Of a stretch of DNA of 64,000 nucleotides, positions 46,324 through 57,449 are shown piece by piece (the first letter of the stretch is position 1; every line of letters begins with the position of its first letter). A program made the translations under genes and the position numbers. The notes below the pieces were generated by a model. The model had not been told where the DNA came from, searched no databases, and saw only the letters and a program-made list of their open reading frames with translations. Source of the DNA: Harmothoe impar (lineage: Eukaryota > Annelida > Polychaeta > Phyllodocida > Polynoidae); contig OX381709.1 in assembly GCA_947462335.1 (NCBI GenBank), positions 82,398,622 to 82,462,621 on the forward strand. Reading direction: 5' to 3'.

Positions 46324-46465
46324 ATTTCGGCAGTTTGTGATAGCTGCTATACACAACTAGACCTTTATGCTCACTTTAGTGTAGAATTTATCTGGTCCTG
46401 AATAAGTTTGACTACAGTTTTGGTCAAAAAAGGTGGGAGCTCGGTGCAACGCTGCCTAGCCTGTT

Positions 46466-46480
46466 GTCGCCATCTTGCAA
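46466..46480 (-). promoter_or_regulatory. YY1-like site at the LINE 5' end
   Basis: The minus strand reads TTGCAAGATGGCGAC at the very start of the element. The AAGATGGC core matches the YY1 motif that directs start-site choice in mammalian L1 5' ends. Confidence 0.5.
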
Positions 46481-47985
46481 TGTATGAGTGTGTTTCGGGT
46501 AACCTAGCCTGACCTAGCATACCAGGTCTGACCTAGAAAGGCTTAGTTAATGTTTTCAGATCCATCACTATCTGTAGATGTGCTTCCTGACAGACCGGTA
46601 TATATATGGACAGTAAATCTGGTGGAGTTTTGCTCAGTCACTGCATTCATGTGTTTGGCAAGAATAATGTGAGAATTGTTAGTAAAAACAGAAAAAGGCA
46701 ACTTGTAAAGGCCATATGGACATCCAAAGGAATACCACATTGAAGCACTGTGTTGTATTTTAAACAGTTAAAGTAAAATGAGCCGCCAGACAGGATTACT
46801 ACAGAGATTTACTCCAGAGCACACATAGTGAACTGTTCTGACAATGACTCAATGTTAGTCTAGTCTCAGTGTTGGCAGGTACATTGCAGGTACATTGCAG
46901 ACACGGCCACACAGGGTCATTCACTAACCCTTTAAGTGCAGCATGGTGATTTAATGTTATCATAATGCCTGATTGCATCCCTCATGAGTAAGTCCAAGAG
47001 GTTCAGTACGATACATGAATGTAACCCTGGTGAGTTCCTCACTGTGGTTGCGATCATATGCATCATGACAATAAGAGGACATAGCACATTAAGGTTCCAT
47101 GTGGCCCTTAAAGGGGTAATGCATGAAAGCCCAGGTAATTTGTGCTATTCAAACAGAGCATGAGGTCAGCTTGTATTGATTCCTGGTGTATTCATAGTGT
47201 TTAGTGGGCATTGTCATCATGCAAAACATCCACACCCTCACGTGAGAAGGGCCTATTCAGTCCTGCACCTGTCCCTCTCAATCTGCTATTGAATCGCTCA
47301 AGTAAAAATCTACCGCTTTGAATGGTTCCTCTACGTCTTCCTTCTGTTACTTATTGTCTCTTCTCTCTGCCATTTGACTGATCTTTCATAGGGTAATTTC
47401 AATGAATGGCATTCAAATTTATATATCATATTGTTTTATGAAATTACTGTTGCATTATAAAGACTCCAGCATTGAAAGCATGTAGTCATTCAGATAATGT
47501 TAATGACTTGAACTTCAAATGAACAAAATGTGTAAACTGACGACAACCATAAGGCTGTCTTATATTTCAGCTAATTATAGCCACTGTTTATTAGGACCTT
47601 ATTAATGAAATTAAAAGAAGCAAAACTATATTTACACCAAATGTGAACACATCAGAGGTTAAAAATGCTTCCCCGAACATGGACTTCACTTACTCTCCTT
47701 TCTGAATCCCTCTTTCATTTCACAACATACTTTGAGCAAAGTTCTGTCCCCTTGTAAATAATAAATGACCACTCCCTCTGGTGGATGGGTGCACCCAGAC
47801 TCCCAGACACAGGTGGATCATGTGTCATCTATATGCACAATTTGGCACAGTGCCAGTAATCCTCATACAGCTCCCTGGCTGGCCATAAACCCTATCCAAC
47901 AAGGCGTCCTGACTGCAGACTGCTACCAAAAGCTGGCAGCAACTCACTAGTACAATGTGTCATTGTGGAGATTGTCATGATACAT

Positions 47986-48091
47986 ACAACTTTACATAAC
48001 GTTATGTCATACTAAAGAGCCTTAGACAAATGTTGACATGTAACGTTATATAATGTCATAAAATGGTGTATAACGTTATTTGTTTACTGGG
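47986..48091 (-). mobile_element. CCCAG-type MITE, truncated, reverse orientation
   Basis: Retains TTTACATAACGTTATGTCAT and the TTTGTTTACTGGG end, but lacks about 40 bp of the other terminus. Confidence 0.85.
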
Positions 48092-48653
48092 CTATGACCT
48101 CCTGACAGCTGAGCCACCAATCATTTGGTACTGAGCTCAAAAATATCATGACTATGAGGCCCATTTTTCTCATATATTACAGCCAACTTGCCAACTGTAC
48201 TAGGAAAATCATGTTTATTAATCATGCTATTGATTTCTATCTTTATGATGAACTATATGTAGTGCATAATTCTGATGAACAATGTTTTGTTGATATTTTT
48301 ACAGTATCTTCTGTGGGAAAGGATTGTAAGGATGGGATGTGTTTACATCCACTATTCCACTAGGAAGGCACCCTACCACCAGTCTGCCTGTACCATTAAC
48401 CTTGTCAGAGCCTCTCAGTGCTTTAATCAAGTGCTTTGTCAGGATGATGCATGAATGTGGCCCTGGTGAATCTACTCAGCAGAGATTCATACATGCATCA
48501 TTAGGAGTGTATAACACATCAACCCTATAGGCTTAGTATGATGTCTGAGTGCACGTAACTTACCAGGGCTGCTTCATGATAACAAAGGGCACGAAGCATT
48601 AAATCACTATGCGACCAATAAAGGGTTAGCAACATGTATCAGCAGTAAACCAT

Positions 48654-48793
48654 CCCAGCTAACAAAAAAACGTTATTTTACATCAAAATAACATTTTACA
48701 TTTTACATACCGTGTCATACTAAAGAGCCTTAGAAAGACATATAACGTTATATAACGTTATAAAATGGTGTATAACGTTATTTGTTTACTGGG
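48654..48793 (-). mobile_element. CCCAG-type MITE, 140 bp
   Basis: CCCAGCTAACAAAAAAACG at the left, TTTGTTTACTGGG at the right, with AT on both sides. Arm A near 18915 has no element. Confidence 0.9.
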
Positions 48794-50429
48794 ATGCAGT
48801 ATGGGAGCTGATCCTGGGATCTGTGTTACCACCGACGTTTCTCGGGCCATAAAAAGTAAGGTGGGTTAAAGTTACATGGTCTGGTAATCTAGGGTACGCA
48901 GATTTTCTTTTTTTCACTCAAAAATACTAAGATATAAACCGGCAAATTGAGACAACAACTTGAAGTCTGCAGCCCAAACACATGTACCATTGAATTTCTA
49001 ATCAAATTTGATTTGTTTTATTAGGTAGGATTGGGTAAGTCCATGTAGACCTGCTGAACACATGGACAACCTTGCAAAGTAGTCAAACCAACACCGACTT
49101 GACCATAAAGGTTATGTCCTTAATTTCAAAAGGTACAGGTTGATCTTAAAACTAGGCCCTTATTCAGCCATCAGTTCAAGATGAGTAAGTTAGACATCCA
49201 TAAATGAACTGCCTTTCGCTGGAGCAGATCCTTAGCTGGGGATGTTTGGTCATTATCAATGTTGTACAACTGGTCCCAGATGCCACAGCTGGCTTTTACC
49301 TACACAACATGAAATATGTACAATGGTAACACACCTGCTGTGTTACTGAGTGCTCACAGTCTGCCATATAGCCACTAAGGTGCTCCCTACCCTAGCTGTG
49401 TTGAAATCAAAGGGTTGGCACTTTGTTTATTTTGTATACACAGGTTAGGGGCTAGTAAGGGTACTTTTTGACCCGGCTTTTGACCCGGCTTCTATTAAAG
49501 TGTGGACCCAAGATATGGTTAAATACTATGTCTCAATAGTGTGGACCCATGCAGCACTTCAGCCAGATAAAAGGCCAGTACAGAAATACTAGATATGCCA
49601 CAGACCAAGTCCCCCAGGTTATGCAAAACCAATCCCATTGGCCACATTGGATGTTTGCTGTCTGGTAAACTCATCCAATAAACCAATTAAGATACAATAA
49701 TGTTCATTTGTAATGACCATAGAGTGCCTCTCAGAGTCTTAGGCTGGTCCATTTAAAACATTCTAATATGCTTGGAGTAACTTTGCAGTAGTGGCGGTGG
49801 CCAGACACACTGGAAGCCTACTGAGTAAACCATAACGATTTAGGCCGTATTGACTGGTTTGGCTGCCAGATAAATAGATTTTTTGGCCAGAGAGCACACA
49901 CTACAGGTAATTGGGAAGGTTGACTTCACTGTAGAATAAGATAATGAAGTGATGTAAAAACAAATAGATTTTTACAACTGAAAAACCGAAATCAAAGAAG
50001 TACTAGAGATAAAATGCTTTCTCTAACCCATAGTGGTTTATGTTATAATACTCACATTCATATATAGATAAACATACTCCCCTACAATCAACAATCTGTA
50101 GTCCACACCTTGTTCAAATAGGCTCATATCAGTAGTATAATACATAGCTAACATTGCTTACTGCACTGGGCGTGATTGTGTACATTCATTTATTATTCAC
50201 GAGTCATGTGTGAGGCATATATGGTCCTGTATATAGTCAGATAAATATATGTACAAATATAAATTGCAGATAGGTGAATATATGAGTATGGAAAACGGAT
50301 GGTGAATAGGCTGAGAATAGGCGGAGATGATAAACTAACATCAATTTGTTATACCTACAATAACACCCATCGCAGCCCAAATTGACCAAATGCTGGAAAG
50401 TCAAATTGGGATTATTTGCTGACCCGAAA

Positions 50430-50792
50430 CAGTCTTTGCGAAAATGTTTTCATCCCACAGGACATTTGGTCCTGCAGATTTTTATGTTGCAGGACCAGCT
50501 ACATTTTTGAAGGACCGGATAGCTACATATTTGATGATATATACATTTTTAACGATAAAATAGTATTGTGCATTATATTTGTAATAATTTATGGCCAAAT
50601 CAGGATAAATACATTGTTTTACATAGTATATTGACAAACATATTTCAGGTTTAGAATCCCAACTAAATCATTTAAGTTTAGAAAAGCCCGACATGTGACT
50701 GGACATTTGGTCCTGCTACACTTGTGAATCTGCTTGACCGGTGACATTTTAGCAGGACATTGCCACTGTCCTGCATCTTTTAGTAAAGACTG
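50430..50792 (+). mobile_element. 363-bp TIR element, copy 2 (CAGTC family), 6-bp target duplication
   Basis: CAGTCTTTGCGAAAA at the left and AGTAAAGACTG at the right, with CCGAAA directly on each side (50424-50429 and 50793-50798). Arm A at the same place (about 24022) reads GACGTGAAATAGC without insertion. The interior holds the near-palindrome around AGGACATTTGGTCCTGC shared with 29993-30359. Confidence 0.9.
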
Positions 50793-51983
50793 CCGAAATA
50801 GCTTGATGAATTCATTACAAGGTTAAGCTTTGAACCCTTTAGTCTCAGTGTTGATATAGGAAAATTAACCCCAATATACTAGTTTGGTATGCTGTGAATT
50901 TTAATGTTATCAACAGTATTACCAGTTCTGTACAGGAATTTAACAGTAACAAATACACTTATTTCTATCAGACGGGTTTATGAATGATGTGTGAGCAGCA
51001 GAGCCTACAGGGCAAGTGGATTTATCATTGTGTGAATGTGAAATAACTGTCATTTTGACCAAAGGGATAAACAAAAATATCAACAAACTGCACAGGGTAA
51101 ACCAAAAAAAAGAAGTTATTACCACAGTGTACAGTATTTGCTCTGTCTACTGTATCAGACTTGCCAAAAGCAGTTCTCTCTCATCATATGAGGTACTCTG
51201 AATACCCACCTGATAAAAAGGTGTTCCCTGTGCCATAGACCTCTTGCAGCCATGGTAAAAACCAATTAACTCTACTCATAACATGGCCCATGATCCCTGG
51301 CTAATACCACCCTCCACATTCACTCATCATGGAGGTAGTTATGGCCAGCAATGTGACCGGTGTTACTGGTGATATTACAACATACTTATCTAACCCTTCT
51401 TCCATGCCAACTCATCACAGGAGTAGTTAAGGCCTGCCATGTGACCTGCTCCCGGTGATACTATAACATGCTTATCTAACCCTGGACTCAGAGGTAATAT
51501 AACTAATGTCCCTGGACACACATTATACAAGAGCAGCCTAATTCTCCTACTCCCAGGTGTGTGCAAGGGGCTTCCATAAAACACTCAGACTGCAGGAGGG
51601 GATGTGTCGCCTATCAGGCTCTCTGGCGCTATTGACCACTGGCTATAGCTAGCATCAATAGGCCCCAAAGGACTATAAGGGGCGGAGGGATGGTATAATG
51701 AGCCTCAGAGGTGGAGTCTGGTTAAGGGTGAGGATCAATGTCTAGCAGTAATATGGGAAGGACCATGACTAATTGGGGGCTGGGTCCTACAAGTACAAAT
51801 TGAAGAGGCATGACTAAGTGGTCGGAATGAAATTTTAAGCCATATATTCTCAGAAGGAGGCTTTGGCCATATTTGAGGGATGAGGTACATATTTAGTTGC
51901 AGTGCCTTTTCTGGATATAAGAATTTAGATAGTATTAATGGCTAAACAAAGTCTGACCTTTAACTGTTAATCACCTTAATCTA

Positions 51984-52133
51984 CCCAGCTAACAAAAAAA
52001 ACCGTTATTTTATGTCAAAATAACGTTTTAAACTTTACATAACGTTATGCCATACTAAAGAGCCTTAGAAAAATGTTGACATATAACGTTATATAGCGTT
52101 ACAAAATAGTGTATAACGCTATTTGTTTACTGG
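51984..52133 (-). mobile_element. CCCAG-type MITE, 150 bp
   Basis: CCCAGCTAACAAAAAAA at the left preceded by TA; ends TTTGTTTACTGG. Arm A near 25068 (CTCTACCTGATTG) has a single TA and no element. Confidence 0.9.
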
Positions 52134-52317
52134 AAACCTGGTTGAGTAGATCATGCGTGCCTCTACACTGTCACTGATGCTGCTAATAAAGTCATGTTTT
52201 CTGTCTGGTGTATCTGGTGTGCTAGGCTGGTCTAGCAGGAACACACATTGCTACCATACAAAGTTGATGTATGAGATACATGTACTACTCAGTAATTGAG
52301 ATGGCTGTGATATATTA

Positions 52318-52545
52318 TTCTACCTACAACAACAAAGCATATGGAGGTTGTATATCTAAAGCACTGACCCTCATATGCCTGTTAGCGGGGCGTACGACGG
52401 TGGTACGCCATGCTGGTGGGAGCGTGGCGAACCACAGTCATCCTGTACATGGCCCTCCTCAAAAACAGCTCTAAAGCCACTTGTGGATCCGTGGCGTAAA
52501 ATGTGTCATATGCCAATCGCGTGGCGTTTTACGTTAGTACTACAT
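52318..52545. other. Arm B-only GC-rich insertion with hairpins
   Basis: Absent from arm A between the matches of 25245 and 25258. Contains the hairpin GCGTAC...GTACGC and an inverted CGTAAAA...TTTTACG pair. No ORF of note and no recognised family. Confidence 0.5.
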
Positions 52546-53123
52546 GTATCGTAAACAGCCAGAAGTAAATTATGGTCAAGAAGATATAAACAAGGTATTG
52601 ACAATTTCAGGAGCAGCAGGAGTAGCCTGTCCAATGTATGCAAGGAAATGATGATATTTAAGTCAGATGGCAAAGCCAGTCTGAGGTTCAGCTTTAACGT
52701 TATACCTTTTGCCACAATAAGGAGCCATAGAGAAACATTGTACAGCGTTTTGTGTTTACTGGGAGGCAATATCTGATCATCCTCTGCAGCAAACAAGCAA
52801 TGTCCAAAACCAAAATGGAAGCTGTCTGGTTTGCATTAAGATGGTAAGAAGCTAGATATCACTTGTGTGCTGTCTAGAACAGCTTTACAACAGTTCTAGA
52901 TCAACTATAGCAACTAAAGTTAGCTAGCGATGGCAATTAGATGATCTAGATCCCTTATAGCATGCCCCAGCTAGCCAGGGAGAAAGGGTAAATGAAGACT
53001 GGGTCCCAGGTTGAGTTGCAAACCACTGACTTGAATAACTAGCCAGTTGCACATTACAATCCAAACCAAAACCAGGCCAAACCGATTCCGGTAAAACTTG
53101 CCTTGTGGGAATTGAGCAGCAGA

Positions 53124-53270
53124 CCCAGTAAACAAAAAACGTTATACAACAATTTATAACGTTATATAACGTTATATAACGTTTCTCTAAGGCTCCTTAC
53201 TATGGCATAACGTTATATGAAGTTTTACAACGTTATTTGGACGTAAAATAACGTTTCCTTGTTAGCTGGG
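53124..53270 (+). mobile_element. CCCAG-type MITE, 147 bp, well preserved
   Basis: CCCAGTAAACAAAAAACGTT at the left and GTTAGCTGGG at the right, with intact AACGTT words. Arm A near 25835 (GCAATAGAGCTCCC) lacks it, so it is a young insertion. Confidence 0.93.
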
Positions 53271-56022
53271 GAGCTACGACCATAGAGAGAGGGTTTGAGG
53301 AAAACCATTTGTATTTGGTATTCTGCCCAGATTTGTTCATTCCCTCCAGTTACACACTTTGTCCAGTGCTTAAATATAATGGTTGGCTCACAGAAATAGT
53401 AACAGGAGGTTGTAAACACACGCATACGGCAGGCAACTGTGCAAATATTCCCACATCTCCTCTCAGAATCTCTACGATCCGATTATTCGAAGTTCCTCTG
53501 ACTCAAGATGGCTGAATTAATATTTCATTAAATGTTTCAGAGGGGATTTAGTGCCAAGAAAGATTCACTGCACGAGTTTAGGGATTTACAATGGTTTTGA
53601 TGGAATGGGAGAGCTCATGGAACAGACCATGTATGCCACCATATAGGACTGTGATTGTGTGCAGTCATGGTGTTCTGGAGATCATATAATTGTCTACATC
53701 ATCAGTACATGTAGACAGAAAGGCTACTCAGCCATATCAGCATTCTAGGAATGATTGATTCGGAATGCCCCACCTCCATAGTTCAGCCATAAGTCTGAAG
53801 GACCCAGCTTTAAATCAGAGTATAAAATCCCAATAAGACTAAAGACTAGTTTCACAGATCAGTGGTTGGGTGTCCATAGATTGGTGGTGTGCCAAGTTTA
53901 TGGAACCGAAAGGTCCTAGGTGCAAATTGCTCCGGCCTGGTCCAGCACCCTGGGTAGACAGAAATGATTGGTGTCGGTAATGGGTCATCTGTTCATTCTG
54001 GATAAGGCAAATGAAAAGGAATACAAAAGTCCCCCTACACTACTTTATTGATGAATCAGAAAAAGGAGCATCCCCACACTGAGTCTGGTCTGGTCTCCTT
54101 AGGACTGCCAGTACTTTCTGGAGGGGCCCTGCCATACCGTATTGTTTCCAATGCAAACGCAAAATCCTGGCTTTTGGAGGGCCCTTTTTACTACCCACAT
54201 TGGTATGCTATGGCTGTGCAATGTATATATGGATATGTACTTCGAAATATTGCAATGCTCTTACAACATACAATACCAAGACTAGGAAAGGTTACTCAGA
54301 ATGTAGTATGCATCTATCTATATCATGTTTATGTGTAAAAATATATTGTTTGGAAAGCTATTTAAATATATGGGCCTTAAAAAGGATTAATTTAAATGAT
54401 GTGATGCATCATTCATAGCCAAACAGAGCCTGTCGTTTCATGGAGGTTTAATCAGTAGAAATACAAGCTTCCTGCCATACTGTTCAATGACAAATGTAAC
54501 AATACCCAGCATCAGAGAGACACTCTGAATAAAAAACTATGTGTTTCATTCAAAAAGAGGACAAACAAATAGTTTACTGTGTATGCTCTGCCACCGGCTG
54601 TTCTATTATAGTGCACACGCCTCAAGCATTGATCTTTCTGTCAAGTCTAGCTTTTATCCGATGAATAAAATGGAAATTGGTAAATGCATATCATATGAAT
54701 TATGTAGAACAATAATACAGATAGTAATACAGATTCATTTACCATTCAATACTTTTAACTAATGAAATGGGAATAGTCTGTATCTGTACCACCCTGAAGT
54801 CCATAACAGAAAGTGAAATGAAATATAATCACACCCTCATCATATTTCCATTACCATTATGAAATGGTTTTGTTCTTCCATGGCTGGCATGGCAATAACA
54901 TTTTGCAATCAAGCCCCAGGCACCATCTCACCAGCACCATTGATGCAGTGCACATACCAGTGTTTCTTTATGTAGACGTGCGTTATTGTAGGTACAACAC
55001 ATGGATGTGTGTCTAGTATCTCTGATATCTCCGCCCATCAAACTTTGGCTGCATCGTCACAAGGCCATGTATTTACATCGGTATCTGATGACCGACGTCA
55101 ACTGGGGAAGAATCTACCCCCATGTAAATGATTTATAGGAGATGTATGACTAAATCAGCCATATTTAGAGCCCAGTGAATGGCGGGATCATGAACAAATG
55201 CTCATCCACACATGGGTTATAACACATTTGTGATCTAAATGTATTAAATGGAATTAGAGCTTACATCTCCTATATATCATATTGTGCATAAAATGGCTGA
55301 TTAAAACCCAGTGGACTGTGGTCACAATGGCTAACATTAGCTGAGCTCTGATTGACAGAAGTTATATAGGAAATATATGAACTTGATTAGCGGAAGTTCC
55401 CCACTGGAGAGTGGAAGTTATAGTCACCATCGCCTGGTAATGATCCAATGAATAGAAAGTTCACAGGACATCTGAGAATATTTGCACAGAACATCTCAAA
55501 GCCTTAAGATATTTTCTATTATTGGCCATGTAGAACCTCATTTGCCTCGACCAATTAATTCTAATGCAAGTATGCATTGTTGTTTTTATGATATGTTAGT
55601 CTACAAGATGGTGTTGATATACAAGATATCAGCAGATATAAGTCAGTATACACACAGGCTTTTACACCGAATAGGTTTTCTTCAGCCCTCTAGCTTCTCT
55701 TCCGCCTACACCATAAGCCTCTTTGAGTTATATCAGAGCGTGGTGCCTAATCTACCATATCGATTTATCAATGTGCTGAGGATGATTATTTCCTCGCTAT
55801 CACAGCTCACAGAAATGGCCTGCCATGTTCAGCATATATATCATGTCATAGTGAAAGACCTTCATCAGTTCTTGAGTCATTGTATGGAAATTCTGTCAGT
55901 AAGGGTGCTATCAACTTCATGCTATGAGGATATTATCCTTCCTAATTGCAAGCCATAGTGTGCTGATATTTCCATACTCTTCCATGGACTGGAGCCCTTT
56001 TAGATCCTCAAATTGATGATAA

Positions 56023-56220
56023 TGTAGCGGGCACGTATCGCTCGGGGAAGCGCGAGCGTGCGTGGAGAGCGCATTGCCCGCCTGTGGTAGCTCAAGTACC
56101 GTAGCAGAGCAGTGACAAGCAGCTAGCCCTGTGGTGTAGCGGTAGCATTCTCAACTCCGGAGCGGAGGGGCCGGGGTTCGATTCCCCGTCGGGCTGACCT
56201 GTTTTCCGCTGCCTGTTACA
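56023..56220. mobile_element. 198-bp element with TGTAGCGGGCA/TGCCTGTTACA ends and a tRNA-like core
   Basis: The two ends form an imperfect 11-bp inverted repeat, and the TGTAGCG...GTTACA outline also resembles the LTR termini of the Gypsy element 140 bp downstream. ATAA and ATAC flank it. It holds a GC-rich nested hairpin (GCGGGCA at 56027-56033 with TGCCCGC at 56075-56081; CGCTCG with CGAGCG inside) followed by a tRNA-like sequence. It could be a tiny solo LTR/TRIM or a MITE that took up a tRNA-like Pol III unit. Confidence 0.6.
56125..56196 (+). ncRNA. tRNA-like sequence, degenerate anticodon arm
   Basis: 72 nt. The acceptor strands AGCCCTG and TCGGGCT pair with one mismatch and one wobble. 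The D-arm is GTGT/GCAT around AGCGGTA, and the T-arm CGGGG/CCCCG surrounds TTCGATT, giving a good B box (GGTTCGATTCC). The anticodon stem does not pair properly around CTCCGGA (CCG would be the anticodon). It is therefore more likely a tRNA-derived element or pseudogene than a working tRNA. Confidence 0.55.
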
Positions 56221-56357
56221 ATACCAAAATGTACAGCTTTAATGCTGTCATTTACTTGACTCTATTAGCTGATTAAACCTTATATTTCCCACATAAATTA
56301 GGCAAATTAGAAGACTGTGGATATTAGGTTGTCACTGTGGTTGAGACAGGTTATAAT

Positions 56358-57022
56358 TGTAGCGATCCGCCTTACTCCTCTCACCCTCACGCCGGTCTTG
56401 CCGGGCCTCCCGCCCGGTTACCCGAACTTTCCCGGGAAGGTCCCGCGGTCACTGGGTGCAGCCCCCCTCCCCCCTGCTGCTGGTGGTGCTGGGTGCCTGG
56501 GACTCCCGGATTTGTGCCCACTGAACCTTGACCAGGGGCAGGTATATAAGGCCTGCCTGCCAGGACACCAGCAAGGTATTCCTTGAGGCTGGCTCATGCC
56601 AGTCCATAGAGTGCTACACAGCAGTGGGTCCTAGATCCCTGCTGTAGTCCCACTGTTGGAGCTGGGCTCCCTACAGGTTGGTTGCTGTCACATATATCTC
56701 CAAGTCTGGGAGATTGGTGTGACAGGTATACGCTCCACCCTTCCCAACTCCCATGATGGAGTGGGAACTGTTGGAGGAACCTTTCTGTATGAAGCCAGCA
56801 TAGCCCCAACTATAGAACCCCTATCCCCCATTCCTGTAGAAGTGGGGTTCTGAGGCATACATGAGTATGGGAGTGGGGAGTGAACTGAAGTAATAAGACC
56901 TGAGAATATATCTCATTCTGTAACTGTGCTTGATCTATTGAAATAAAGAAATATAATTAATACAGCCTATTCTTCGAATCTGTTGGCTCAGAATACAATC
57001 CCTGTATCCTGAACCAGTTACA
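56358..57022 (+). repeat. 5' LTR of the Ty3/Gypsy element
   Basis: Begins TGTAGCG and ends GTTACA (TG...CA). A TATA box (TATATAA) is at 56543-56549, and AATAAA at 56942-56947. A primer-binding-site-like TGGTGCCGTGACC follows one base after the end. The length of 665 bp is inferred because the partner LTR lies beyond the window. Confidence 0.8.
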
Positions 57023-57023
57023 C

Positions 57024-57036
57024 TGGTGCCGTGACC
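57024..57036 (+). other. Primer-binding site
   Basis: TGGTGCCGTGACC starts with the TGG that pairs with tRNA CCA-3' ends and lies just inside the LTR. The tRNA identity cannot be assigned from here. Confidence 0.75.
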
Positions 57037-57449
57037 AATTTAGGTAAGTATAAAATTTATATTTTCGGTTTAGGGTATAGGTCAAGCTACTAACTTTAGA
57101 ATTTTAAGGATAGTTCCTGTAGGTATAGACTAGTAGGGGATTGTTGGCAGTGCACCGTGAAGTTGGCAAGTAGGCCTATAGTGCAACTCACCCTACAAGG
57201 TCTGTGATTGTGTTCACTAGACTGTGACCGTATCAGGTGATACATTGATTGGTAGGGACACGTAATCTGAAGTGTTTACGTGGACCCTGAACACTGTGTG
57301 GTCTATACATATACATAGGTATTATAGGAATTTTATTCTATAAGTTTGGTAAGGACAGAGTTTGATATATTTATTGCTTTTGTGTGTGACTATCTAGTAG
57401 GAGTAAGGTTCCATAGGTGAAAAGTGTGTGGTTATTTTGTTTTTTCAGG

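Larger units (their letters stand above)
40919..46490 (-). mobile_element. Full-length APE-type LINE (Jockey/CR1-like superfamily)
   Basis: Reading on the minus strand: a 5' end at about 46480 with CAAGATGGCGAC, ORF1 (46323-44911), a 740-bp spacer, ORF2 (ending 41294), and a 3' end with AATAAA followed by an A-run at about 40919. Arm A shows the uninterrupted site near 15233 (AAGTGATGTGTTTCGGG). Flanking CAATACGGTG (left) and CAATGTATGAGTG (right) may be a diverged target duplication. EN-RT layout and motifs place it in the Jockey/CR1/L2 group; the exact clade needs phylogeny. Confidence 0.95.
29105..56357 (+). repeat. Segmental duplication, arm B (direct repeat), interrupted by Gypsy
   Basis: Second arm of the tandem duplication; see arm A for paired positions. 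Homology continues to about 56340, close to the 5' LTR of the Gypsy element (start 56358), so the arm probably resumes beyond the window. Apart from the listed insertions it is AT-rich non-coding DNA in which I found no supported gene. Confidence 0.9.

Noticed and set aside
55482..55958. 158-codon plus-strand ORF, the longest outside mobile elements
   Set aside because: The matching arm A sequence (28082-28360) keeps only short similarity broken by indels and different reading. No domain, no codon-position pattern.
56125..56196. Functional tRNA-Arg gene
   Set aside because: The anticodon stem does not form, the acceptor has a mismatch, and it lies inside a small mobile-looking unit.
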